From Scilla litardierei (Eukaryota; Streptophyta; Magnoliopsida; Asparagales; Asparagaceae): a stretch of 64,000 nt of DNA. The stretch covers positions 799,915,610 to 799,979,609 of the forward strand of contig CM061142.1 of the NCBI GenBank assembly GCA_030789695.1, written 5' to 3'. Shown here piece after piece: positions 35,451 to 46,140 of the stretch. The notes under the pieces were generated by a model. That model had not been told where the DNA came from. It was given only the letters and a program-made list of their open reading frames with translations, and searched no databases. Made by a program: the position numbers and the translations under genes. How positions within the stretch are numbered: the stretch's first letter is position 1; the number at the start of each line of letters is the position of its first letter.

Positions 35451-35625
35451 TGTTGTGAGTGGAGGAGGCCTTTGGCCTCCCCACCATTATCCCCCCCATT
35501 ACTCCACCACTCTTAATGTGGTGGAGACCTTTGGTATGCTAATAGTATCTTGGAATGCCATATGAAATTATAAATAAAGAACCATGGCCATTGGCCATGG
35601 TGACTCTTCTCGATATCTCTTAACA
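35451..35625 (+). repeat. 5' LTR of the copia element (175 bp)
   Basis: TGTTGTGAGTGG...TCTTAACA. It contains three near-perfect hairpins (35464-35480, 35502-35526, 35581-35601) and a TATAAATA box (35569-35576). Confidence 0.75.
35569..35576 (+). promoter_or_regulatory. TATA box of the copia LTR
   Basis: TATAAATA, five bases before the palindrome at 35581-35601 and about 50 before the LTR end. Confidence 0.6.
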
Positions 35626-35637
35626 CGTTATCAGCAC
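35626..35637 (+). other. Primer binding site of the copia element
   Basis: CGTTATCAGCAC directly after the LTR. The TTATCAGCAC word is frequent at this place in plant copia elements with short LTRs. Confidence 0.6.
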
Positions 35638-35970
35638 TTTTGCTCCTCTCTTTTGAGCTTTTCTACCCTCCAAAATCCATCCTCTAATTTGTTACGCGCA
35701 AAGGAATCTTTGGTTGCTGCTGTTCGTGGCGGATTTTCTCTTGGGCGTGCATTGCTAAAGGAATCTCTTGGGCGTTTTCGGAGCGTGGAATTTTCTCTCT
35801 ACGGATCTTCTCTTCTTTTCGATCTTCGCAAGATTTTCAATCTAGAGGTAATTTCCGTCGATCACGTAGATAAACAAATTTTTATTTTAGCCATGATTTT
35901 TTACAACCTCTTTTTGGCTTGTTTAAAATCTGCTAAATACAATATCATGCCTTGATATAATACAATAAAT

Positions 35971-35976
<6 letters not shown>

Positions 35977-36001
<25 letters not shown>

Positions 36002-36003
36002 TT
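35977..36003. repeat. AAT microsatellite
   Basis: About seven uninterrupted AAT units before the G/C array. Confidence 0.85.
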
Positions 36004-36015
36004 TTCAGCCCTAAT

Positions 36016-36224
36016 CCCCCCGAAGGGGGGTCTCCCGTTCCCCGCCCCCAGGCGACGGGGGGGGCTATTCCGGCGACCCCCCCCCCCCCCCCCCCCCCCC
36101 CGCTGGGGGGGACGTACTGGCGCCCCCCCAACGGGGGGGGGCGTTCTTCGCGCCGCCCCCCCCTCGACGTGGGGTCCGTTCTTTGCGCCCCCCCCAGCGG
36201 GGGGGGTCCTCCGTCTTCGCGTCG

Positions 36225-36268
<44 letters not shown>

Positions 36269-36790
36269 ACGGGGCGGGGGGCGTTCTTTGCGCCCGCCCC
36301 CCAGCGGGGGGGTCTCCGTTCTCGCGCCCCCCGACGGGGGGCTGCCTTTCGGTCGCCGCCCCCCCCCAGCGGGGGGAGGGGGGTCTTCTGCGTCTCTGCC
36401 CCCCGACGGGGGGGCGTTCTGTCACCGCCCCCCAGCGGGGGGGTCTCCGTCTTCGCGTCGCCCCCCCAACGGGGGGGGCCGTTCTTTGCGCCGCCCCCCA
36501 GTAGGGGGGTCTCCGTTCTCGCGCCCCCCCCCCCCCCCCCCCCGACGGGGGGCTGCCTTTCCGTCGCCCCCCCCAGCGGGGGGAGGGGGGTCTTCTGCAT
36601 CTCCGCCCCCCGACGGGGGGGGCGTTCTGTCACCGCCCCCCCAGCGGGGGGATCTTCTGCGTCGCCGCCCCCCCTCCCGACGGGGGGCCGTTATGTCACC
36701 GCCCTCCCCCCCAAGCGGGGGGGGGTCTTCTGCGTCGCTGCCACCCCCCCCAGCGGGGGAGGGGGGTCTTTTCTCTGGCCGACGCAGGGG
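36016..36790. repeat. Array of C-run/G-run hairpins in the copia leader
   Basis: About eighteen units of the form C(5-10)-GACG or AGCG-G(5-10), separated by short words such as TCTTCTGCGTCGCCG, GTTCTGTCACCG and GTTCTTTGCGC. A higher-order period of ~198 bases is visible (the GTTCTTTG word at 36283 and 36481). Two pure C tracts exceed 20 bases. Each unit can fold into a GC hairpin on either strand, and G runs of four or more occur many times on both strands. Long Pro- or Gly-rich frames across it are a result of the repeat. Exact run lengths in an assembly are unreliable. Confidence 0.9.
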
Positions 36791-37819
36791 GGTGACTTCT
36801 GGCCACCGACACTGGCCGAAAATAGAAACAGCTGGGGTGGAATTTGAGGGGACAGACTTAGGGTTTTGGGATTCTTTGTATTCCACAACCCAAAAATGGG
36901 CTTAATGGCTGATTCGGCTTAATTTAATTAAAATTGATAGCTTTGCTGTTGGGCCTGCAGCCCATTTGTGCCTACCAATAACTTAATAAATTCAATGGGC
37001 CTGCAGCCCCAATTACTTAACAGTTATTATTTTTGCCTACTAAATACTGACCTGAATGCCAATTAATTCTTATTGCAATTTTCTTTTTGTTGATTTTTGG
37101 CAAATGGGCCTGCAGCCCAATTATTAATGAAATATTACACAGATTAATATTTATGGGCCTGCCGCCCCTTTAAATTATTAATCTATATCATTTCTTGGTT
37201 ATGAACTTGTCACTTCATATTGCAAAATTTATAACACTATTGCATTATTATTAAATTATGGAATCTTAGGATTTTTTATAAAAATATAATTATCTTAAGG
37301 ATCCTGCGACCGCTCTGCCGTTAGTAAACTAACCTAACGGTGTATGACGTCTCCCCGTGGTCCGAGAGATCATTATATTTTATAGTCTATTTTCCAATAT
37401 TTTATATGCCTGTGTTATATACATGCATGGTTGTTTATTTTGTGCATGTAGCATTTATAAACTGCGTGGATGTTTATGTAAGCTAAAATGTGATTTTTGG
37501 GATCGGCCAATTTGATACCCTTTAAATTCCTTGCAATTTAATTTTCTTTTTTGAGAGAATTTGTAAGTGAGGATTATATGTATTTTTGCCAAAGACCGAC
37601 GTACCGACAAAATGAAGACGGCGTTGTACATTGGAAAATTTAGGGACCCATTTTGGGTTTCCAAGTTGTATTTTTCTTTTCTTTATGGACTGTATATTCG
37701 GACTTTAGACTTTGTACATTTTTGGGTATCTGGCCAATCCCCACATTTTGCTTACTTTATTTGTTATGCGTGAATTTTAATTTAAATTAATTCATGCTTA
37801 TTTTAAATTGCGTAAATAA
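36791..37819 (+). other. Copia leader, 3' part, with repeated GGGCCTGCAGCCC and a conserved hairpin
   Basis: Four near-copies of GGGCCTGCAGCCC lie at about 36953, 36998, 37106 and 37156. At 37306-37344 GCGACCGCTCTGCCGTTAGT is followed by CTAACGG, giving a 7-bp stem. This block is nearly unchanged in the decayed relative at 21616-21654. No ORF of substance. Confidence 0.7.
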
Positions 37820-38830
37820 ATGGCTAAATTGGCCAGCGTCGATTTCGAAGTCCTTGACTCTGCAGGGAAGCATTACCTGAGTTGGCGAGTGGACCTGAAG
37901 TTCCACTTACGTTCGATGGCCCTCCTTGGGTCCATGTTGGCTCCTTCCTCGGCCCCAGCAGCGGCCAAAGCTTCTGCTACATCTAGCAGCAGCTCTCCAA
38001 CCACTGTATCCGATGTAGATAAGGCGAAAGCCATAATCTACATTAGGAAACATATAGATCGGACCTTAAAGGCCAAATACTTAACGGTTGAGGACCCAAA
38101 GGACCTGTGGACAGCGTTGGAAGCACGGTATAAACATCAAATTGATGTTATATTATCGCGTGCCAGTTATGAGTGGGAAAACCTCAGACTTCAGGACTAT
38201 AAGTCCGTCGCTGAGTATAATTCTGCACTTCATAACATCACCTCACGCCTGAAGTTGTGCGGTGAAGAAGTGACAGATCAGCGCATGTTGGAAAGGACAT
38301 TTACCTCGTTTCACGAGAAAGATGCAATCCTCATGCAGCAGTATCGTGAACGCAATTTCACGAAATTCACTGATCTGATCTCATGCCTAATTAGGGCAGA
38401 GCAGAATTGAGACTTACTGCTTGCCACTCATAATTTACGTCCAGCTGGCACTGCCCCTATCCCTGAAGCCCACCACGTTTCTCCCCAGAAGTGGAAAAAC
38501 AAGAGAAATGCTAAAACACCAAAGGGAAAGCTGTAATGAAGCAACCAAGAGGTGCAGCTCCCCAGACAAACAAAAACAATAAGAAAGCGAACCTTCACAT
38601 GGAAGCGAAAGAACACCGAGCAAGTGTCACTTCCTAAGAAGAACTGGGAGGATAAATGCCATAGATGCGGCATGACTGGCCATTGGTCCAGAAACTGCCG
38701 CACTCCTCGTCACCTCCAGGATCTATACCAGGCGAGCCAGAAGTCTCTACCTGAAACAAACTTGGCGGCTGTTCAGCCGCCAACAATGTTTACTGCAAAT
38801 GACTTCAAGAACGACGACCTTCTCGATTGA
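37820..38830 (+). pseudogene. gag: Gag of the copia element, disrupted
   Basis: Begins MAKLASVDFEVLDSAGKHYL and is open for 196 codons (UBN2-type gag: LWTALEARYKHQIDVIL, LERTFTSFHEKDAILMQQY) to a TGA at 38408-38410. The frame then shifts for about 100 bases and the C-terminal part resumes at 38552 with a zinc knuckle (CHRCGMTGHWSRNC) and the tail HLQDLYQASQKSLPETNL, ending at TGA 38828-38830. A stop and at least one indel break it. In relatives this gag is about 300 residues. Confidence 0.85.
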
Positions 38831-38950
38831 GCATCATCTTTTATCTATGCATTGAATGTATCTTCATCTTTTATTTGCTTTAGTACGAACTTTTATTTTT
38901 GAATGTTGTCTACATTTCGCTCAAATAAAATTTCGTTTTTGCTTATATAG

Positions 38951-41536
38951 ATGATGTATGAGTGCCTAGTGGACAGTGCCTTGACGCACACAATCCTTCG
39001 CGATCATTGCTATTTTAATAGCGTAAACAAATATGGCGGTCCTGTTATCACAATTTCAGGACTGTCCCAAATAATCGAAGGATCTGGTGAAGCAATTATA
39101 TTGCTCCCAAATAACACAAGACTTCAAATAAATAATGCACTATTCTCTCCTAAATCAAATAGGAATCTCGTAAGTTTCAAGGACTTCCGTTTAAACGGAT
39201 ATCACTTAGAAACCAGAGATGAAAATAAGGTTGAATATCTGTATGTAACTCGTCATAAAGATGACCAGAAGATCATCTGCGAGCGATTCAAGGGACTCCC
39301 GTCGGGTCTCTACCAAACATACATTCAACCAATAGAAGCCAATATGACTGAGCACCAGACGTGCCAATCACTGCCAGAGTTCCAACTCTGGCACAATAGA
39401 CTTGGTCACCCTGGAACAGCAATGATGCGACGTATCGTCGCTGAATCCCGTGGACACAAATTGAAGAACCTGAAGATTCTTCAAAAGGGTGAATTTCCTT
39501 GTCTCTCTTGTTTCAAGGGAAAATTTATAAGGAGACCATCCCTCCTGAAAGTGGGATTAGAGTCTCCTGGCTTCCTTGAGAGAATTCATGGTGACATTAG
39601 CGGGCCTATTCACCCCGCAAGTGGCCCATTTCGGTACTTCATGGTACTGATTGATGCATCAACTAAATGGTCTTATGTGTGCCTCTTGTCCACCCGCAAC
39701 CTAGCTTTTCCAAAGCTATTGGCACAAATAATAAGGTTGCGTGCTCATTTCCCCGATAACCAAATCAAAGAACTACGTCTTGATAATGCAGGAGAATTTA
39801 CTTCACAAGTCTTCGAAGGCTATTGCCGGGCAACGGGTATTGAAGTTGAACATCCTGTAGCACATGTTCACACCCAGAACGGATTAGCTGAGTCCCTTAT
39901 AAAGAGACTCCAATGGATTGCACGTCCATTGCTTATGCAATCACAGTTGCCGGTGGATGCTTGGGGGCATGCTATTTTACATGCCGCATCACTTATTAGG
40001 ATAAGACCCTCTGGAGGTCATACTTTATCCCCGATGCAACTACCATATGGCGCACCTCCGGATATCTCTCATTTGAGAGTGTTTGGTTGTGCGGTATATG
40101 TCCCAATAGCACCACCTCAGAGGACAAAATGGGTCCTCAGCGTCGTCTAGATATATATATTGGGTTTGATTCGCCCTCTATTATCAGATACCTTGAACCC
40201 CTGACGGGTGACGCATTTAAGGCACGTTTTGCTGACTGTGAATTTGATGAGAAAATTTTTCCTAAACTGGGCACACTGTCTAAGAAGCCAGAAGCTACTG
40301 AGACCATTAGTTGGGACCAGAAGTCTTTGTCCCTATAAGATCCACGTACTAATCTGTGTGAAGATGAGATCCTGAAGATCCTTCACATCCAGAATACAGT
40401 ACATCTTTTGCCGGATAAGTTCACGGACAACCAGAAGATTGTCCGTTCACACGTCCCTGCTGCCAATTCGCCAGCTAGGATTGACATCCCCATAGATGGA
40501 TGCAATCCACCGGCAGCAGAATTGGCTGTACCTCAAATGAAAAGAGGACGCCCACCAGGTTCAAAAGATAAAGTTCCTCGAAAGAGGAAGACTCTTGGAG
40601 ATAATAAGATTATCCCTCCACAGGATGCTGAGCTCAGACCAGCTATTTCTCCCCTCCTGATTTCTCCGGCAGAGAAAACAATAGGAGAAACATCAATAAA
40701 TTTTGTACGTACTGGAGAAGTACTGGACAAAAATAGCACAGTCATCGACGACGATTTTGCGTTCGGTATTGCCGTTCACGTCACTGAATATGACTATGAC
40801 GTCGAACCACGATCTCTAGCGGAATGTAAACGCAGAGATGATTGGCCAAAGTGGGACGAGGCAATAAGAGTAGAGCTGGACTCACTCTTGAAACGCAAAG
40901 TCTTTGGACCAGTAGGTGTAAAGCCTATGGGATATAAGTGGGTTTTCATAAGAAAAAGAGATGAAAATATTGTGATCGTTCGCTACAAGGCACGCCTTGT
41001 AGCCCAGGGTTTTTTCCAAAGACCGGGGATTGATTACGAAAATACGTATTCCCCTGTCATGGATTCGATCACATTCCGATTTTTAATAAGCCTAACTTCT
41101 CTGGAAAGCCTAGAAATGCAGCTCATGGACGTTGTGACTACATATCTATATGGCGATATAGATAAAAATATCTATATGAGACTTCCTGATGGGTTTAATC
41201 TACCCCCAGAGATGAAAGAGATGCCTCGGGACGTATTCTCTGTAAGGCTACATAGATCATTATATGGTCTAAAACAATCGGGCAAGATGTGGTATAACAG
41301 ACTTAGTGATTTCCTTGCACAGCAAGGATTCACGAATAATGAAGTCTGCCCGTGTATCTTTATCAAAATAACGGGAACATGATTTGTCATCATAGCAGTA
41401 TATGTAGATGACTTAAATCTCATAGGATCTCCTGCAGAGATCAATGAGATATCTGAAAGCCTAAAACATACTTTTGAAATGAAAGTCCTAGGCAAAACAA
41501 AGTATTGTCTTGGCTTACAGATAGAACACCGAAGAG
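38951..41536 (+). pseudogene. pol: Pol of the copia element, disrupted and truncated
   Basis: Protease motif CLVDSALTHTIL, integrase zinc finger (HNRLGHPGTAMMRR, CLSCFKGK), then core with HGDISGPIHP, RLDNAGEFTS and HTQNGLAESLIKR. A one-base loss in an A run near 40128 shifts the frame. A TAA lies at 40336-40338 and a TGA replaces Trp at 41380-41382. RT has FQRPGIDYENTYSPV, LYGLKQSGKMWYNRL and a YVDD box near 41401. Sirevirus A begins shortly afterwards, at 41537, so the end of RT and RNase H are absent. Confidence 0.9.
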
Positions 41537-41933
41537 TGTTGAGTATTAGACTTCTCCCTACTTGGTGTTAATGATGAGTAAACATAAATACTTGTGACTA
41601 ATCCCCTATTTTGCAGTTAATCCATTGCCCAAGCTTATTATGACGATCAACTAGCAATGGATGACTCACAAACGTAATTGAAGGCAAATGATATGAATTG
41701 GATGATCGTAGATTGATGATTGAAGCTCCGTAAAGACTTCAAGCTCATACGATGGAAAGAAGAGATTATTCGTCAATGTAATTTTTCTTTTATCTCTTCT
41801 AGTATGTAGCTTAGAAGTAGAACTTTGATGGAGCACTCACACACATCTACTCTGTATCATAAGACATCTCTAGACCGTTGTCCTTTGATCCCAATTCAAT
41901 TCTCTTGTGTTTGTGCTAGGATTGTTTATAACA

Positions 41934-42590
41934 ACCGACTGCTTAACAGTTTACAGTCGCCTGTCTCAAAAACAGTCGACTGTGTTTTGTTCTACAGTCG
42001 CCTGTTATGCACAGACTATTACAATGTAGTTTTTGGGCCTTCTCTGATTATTTCGCACAGGCTATTGTTGAACGATTCACAGGCGCCTGTCATAGTGACA
42101 GTCGAATGTGTGTTGTAAATCAGTCGCCTGTCTCTCCTTGCCCAAACTCTGTTTTGAACTGACTTCTACGGCCAGTCGACTTATGCTGTATATACAGTTG
42201 ACTGTCTATTAGATCAGTCGGCTGTCTATGCTGCAACAGTCGCCTGTCTGTAAGTCATTTCTTTGACTCAGCTCTCTGGAAATTTCTTTTGCTATTGACA
42301 GTCGTCTGTTTAAGGTTTTACAGTCGCCTGTTCTTGTTTACAGTCGACTGTGTTCCTTGCATCAGTCGCCTGTCCTGTATCCTGTAAGATTTCCAGTATT
42401 TGTCTAACTAACTCTTCTCTTGGCCAGTCGCCTGTCGAAGAAATTACAGTCGCCTGTTGGTTTAACAGAAGACTGCCTTTGCTTCATCAGTCGACTGTCC
42501 ACGTGGTAAGTTACCGTTATGAATTCTTACCTACCCTTGCTGACTGTGCAACAGTCGACTGTGGATTGTTCAACAGTCGACTGTCGCAAG
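41934..42590. repeat. Palindrome array CAGTCGACTG / CAGTCGCCTG in Sirevirus A LTR
   Basis: About twenty copies, many preceded by A and followed by T (ACAGTCGACTGT is fully self-complementary), ending ~80 bases before the TATA box. Confidence 0.9.
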
Positions 42591-42670
42591 TTCAGATTAT
42601 ATCCATTGAGATTTTTCTCACGGATTTCGATTGGGTTTTTGCCTAAACTGTTTTGTGGATTTGAGAAAGC

Positions 42671-42678
42671 TATAAATA
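42671..42678 (+). promoter_or_regulatory. TATA box of Sirevirus A LTR
   Basis: TATAAATA just downstream of the palindrome array. Confidence 0.75.
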
Positions 42679-43354
42679 GAGCTTCTACTGTTTCATTGGA
42701 AGGTTACTCATTCATTGCAAAATCCTTCAAGCTTTCATTTCCAAAGATCAAAGCTTCCAAATCCAAAGCCCTAAGTATTTCCAAATCTTGTTCTCTTGCT
42801 CTCCAACCTAGAACCAAAGATTGATCTTCTATGCAATTGGTGCAGTCAAGAGAAAGGGCTTTCTCCTCTCTTCCAAGAGAGTTCTTCAACAAACATCACA
42901 CTTCTCCTTCAAGTTCTACTTCAAGGCATAGGTGACTGTAAGTGTTGCTTCCAGATTTCATAATTTCTTTATTTGAATTGTGCTCTCGGTTGTGAGAGTG
43001 GTTTTTGCTTGCTCCCTGGTTGTGGGAGTCAAGGACATCGATTGTATTCGATTCCACTTGTAGGGTTGCTACAAGTGGGCTTTAAGGAAACCTCAAGTTG
43101 GGGTTCTAACTTGAGTATCCGGTGGTATCCGGGTGGAAGGGACGTAGGATTACCAGGAACAAGTCGAGAGTTGACTTGAGTAATCCGAACCCTTGAAACA
43201 TTTCTGCGTTTGCGTGTGTTTCTATTTGGGTTGTTATTCTATTCCGCACTATTTGTTGGATTGCATTTTATTTGGCGTAAATTCCTTTTAAATTTGCATA
43301 AACACTATTCAACCCCCCTTCTAGTGTTTTTCCCATAGACAGGGTCCTTACAAT

Positions 43355-43365
43355 TGTATCAGAGC
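43355..43365 (+). other. Primer binding site of Sirevirus A, one base altered
   Basis: TGTATCAGAGC two bases after the LTR, against TGGTATCAGAGC in the other elements: one G is missing. Confidence 0.8.
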
Positions 43366-43379
43366 GCAAGGTTTCATAT

Positions 43380-45716
43380 ATGGCATCCAACAACAACAAC
43401 GTTCCTCCGTCGGCTTCGTACAACAATCACGACCGTGATGGAGCGTCCACACTTTTCGAAGGTCAATCTACGGTACGTCCTCCACGTTTCAATGGTACTA
43501 ATTTTGGTTATTGGAAGTGTAGGATGGAGACATTCCTTCGGAGTGCTTCTCTTTGGAGAACTCTCCACAAGGAGTACGTCGAGCCCGCCGAAGAGGACTT
43601 CGAGAAATGGACGACTTCCGAGAAGTCTGCCGAAGTCAACAACGCTAAAGCAATGAACGCTCTTCATTGTGCGTTGGACCCGAATGAGTTCAACAAGATA
43701 TGCACATGTAAGAGTGCATATCAAATTTGGAACCATCTCATCGTTACCCACGAGGGAACGAATAAGGTAAAGCTTTCAAAGTTATATGTTGCCGTGCAAA
43801 ACTTCGACTTGTTTCACATGCAGGAAAATGAGAGCATTGCGTCGATGTACGGACGCTTTACCGACATCACAAACGAATTGGAAGCCCTTGGCCAAATCTA
43901 CACCGAACCTGAAAAGGTAAGGAATATCATCATGGGGATGACCTCCAAATGGGAAAGAAGAGCAATTGCCATTGAGGAGGTCAATGACTTGAAGAACTAC
44001 ACCGTGGTGAATCTCATCGGGACTCTTATGTCTTACGAAGTAAGACGGGATAACCGATTGAAGATTCGAGCCATGATGAATCCCTCGGAGGCCAAGAAGA
44101 AAGCTTTGGCGTTCAACGCCAATTCGTCATCCTCCGAAAGTGATGAATCTGAGAACGAGATGGATTTGGGTGAAATGGCCCAAATGGCGAAGAAGTTCCA
44201 ACGCTTCTTCCGCAAAGGTAAATTTCCCTCTAACAAACGTTTTGAGTCTACTAATGCTACTTCCTCTCTTTGTTATAAGTGTAATAAGCCAGGGCACATC
44301 AAGAGGGATTGCCCAATGCTTAACAACAAAGAAAAGTGGAAGGCACCAAAGTACCACAAGTCCGACAAGAACAAGAGAGACAAGAAGAAAGGACTCGTCG
44401 GTACCTTTGATGACTCAAGCGATGACTCATCAAGCGATTCCGATGATGAGAAGGGTGAGAGCGCCCACATATGCTTCATGGCACTTGAAGATCCACTCTC
44501 GGATGAGAGTGATTCCGATACGGATAACACCGAGGTAACAATGGATGAACTTCGTATAGCTAATGAAGAACTATTTGCTAAATACCAATCTTTAATGCTT
44601 AGATACTCTAGCTTAAAGAAATCAAAAGTTAGCAAGTCATCCATTCCATGCATTATCAACAATGACACCATTGTTGATACTGTAACTCTTGAGAAAGCAA
44701 ACTTAGCTTCTCAAAATGTCACATTGAGAGATGAGGTGAATTCCCTCAAATCTCAACTAGATAAAACACATCCCATGGATAAAAGTGATCTAGTTACACG
44801 TCACACACAATTGGGGTTAGAGAATGATTCTCTTAAAACCCAAGTGCACGAGCTCAAAGCACGGGTGTCCACCTTGGATACCAACATTTCTTCTTTAAAG
44901 GAGAAATATGAGCTCATGTCCTCCCGTATTGTGAGATTCAATAAGGGAAAAGGACAATTGGATAATTTGCTTGCAAATCAATTTCCGGCCATACACCGTG
45001 TTGGCCTTGGATTTGTAAAAGCAAATGCATCTAATGCTCGCACCTCCTATAGTGGTGTCACTATAGATTTTGTGAGGCCTTCCTCCGGTGCATCCACTAG
45101 TGGTGTCAAAGATACTATAAGTAGCAATCCTACCAAGAATTTCACCACATCACCTTCTCTTCCTTTTGGCAAGAAACCCACTAAGGGTGGAAACCAAAAG
45201 CAAGGCCATGCTTATATGTACACTAACACTCATCCACGTAGGAAACATCCTACTTCACAAGTGGATAATCATGACACATTTTATGCTCCACACCCACGGA
45301 CACGTACACAACCACACATGAGAAATACTCATGTACGTGCTCCTACACACCCGTATGCTCATACGCATCATTCTTTCATGTATGCTAATCCTCCACATGT
45401 CATGCATGATCAATATGCTTCATATAATATGCATGTTCCCAAAAATACATATCATCCTAGAATGTATAATGCATATCCTCCACCACATCTCTATGCTAGA
45501 AATCATGTTCCTAAGAAGCATTCACCACATAGAAATACAACACATATGCATGCAACTAGGAATAGGACTCCCAAGATGTACACTATTTGGGGTCCTAAGA
45601 ACACTAGTCTAAATGTTAGGAATGCTTATGTTGATTCCTACTTTCATGATGTGATTAGAAATAGTAACTATGTTGGAAAGCGGAAGTCCACTTAGACTTG
45701 GCTTCCAAAGGGCTAA
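43380..45716 (+). pseudogene. gag: Gag of Sirevirus A, with a late nonsense codon
   Basis: 771 codons are open to a TAG at 45693-45695 that replaces a Trp codon in the closing TWTWLPK block; the original stop TAA is at 45714-45716. The N-terminus has FNGTNFGYWKCRMETFL. A CCHC knuckle lies at residues 298-311, an acidic Ser/Asp stretch follows, then a coiled coil (about 390-520) and a His/Tyr/Pro-rich region (about 620-735) before IWGPKNTSLNVR. Loss of the last few residues might be tolerated. The gag stop codon is the insertion site of Sirevirus B: CTAAT at 45713-45717 is repeated at 58244-58248. Confidence 0.9.
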
Positions 45717-46140
45717 TTGTTGAATATTGGACTCCCCGGATTTGGTTTTGGATGATGAGCAAACATAAATAATTCATGAACTAACAATTTGTGAGCGCAG
45801 TATTGGAGATCGTCGCCAAATTCACGTAAACAATCAAAGCGACATCTCAACACTTCCCAAAGCTCGTATTCATGCCTAAAGCTTCGTTGAAGCTCTTGCG
45901 CCGTTTTGGAAGTTATGAAGATTCAATCGAAGCTCTCAAAGACCTCTCTTTAAGGTTTTATTTATAGTCTTTTAGTTTCGATTGATAGAATGTTAAGCCT
46001 TGAGTATATCTTACGTTTCTATCTTCATTACGCTCATTTCGTAGCTCTAGGATCCTTGCACAAGTTCATTCTAACTTCCTCGAAGCATCGCGCTTCGATT
46101 CGGACTTTATTGTGCATGTTAGTTGGTACAAGAACAAGTA

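Larger units (their letters stand above)
35451..41536 (+). mobile_element. Copia element inserted in the Tekay-like LTR, itself split by Sirevirus A
   Basis: A short-LTR Ty1-copia element: 175-bp LTR, primer site, 2.2-kb structured leader, gag, then pol up to the RT YVDD box, where Sirevirus A begins at 41537. Its 3' part lies to the right of the window. The presumed target duplication is GTTTA (35446-35450). Gag and pol carry several disabling changes. I do not assign the lineage; the protease has a DSA motif in place of DSG. Confidence 0.85.
41537..43352 (+). repeat. 5' LTR of Sirevirus A
   Basis: 1816 bp, TGTTGAGTATTAG...GTCCTTACA. It holds a palindrome array CAGTCGACTG/CAGTCGCCTG (41934-42590) upstream of a TATAAATA box (42671-42678), and the Sirevirus stem-loop at 43301-43328. 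Confidence 0.9.

Noticed and set aside
35923..36905. Long Pro- or Gly-rich open frames on both strands
   Set aside because: They follow directly from the C-run/G-run array; every frame through it is open because no stop codon can form.
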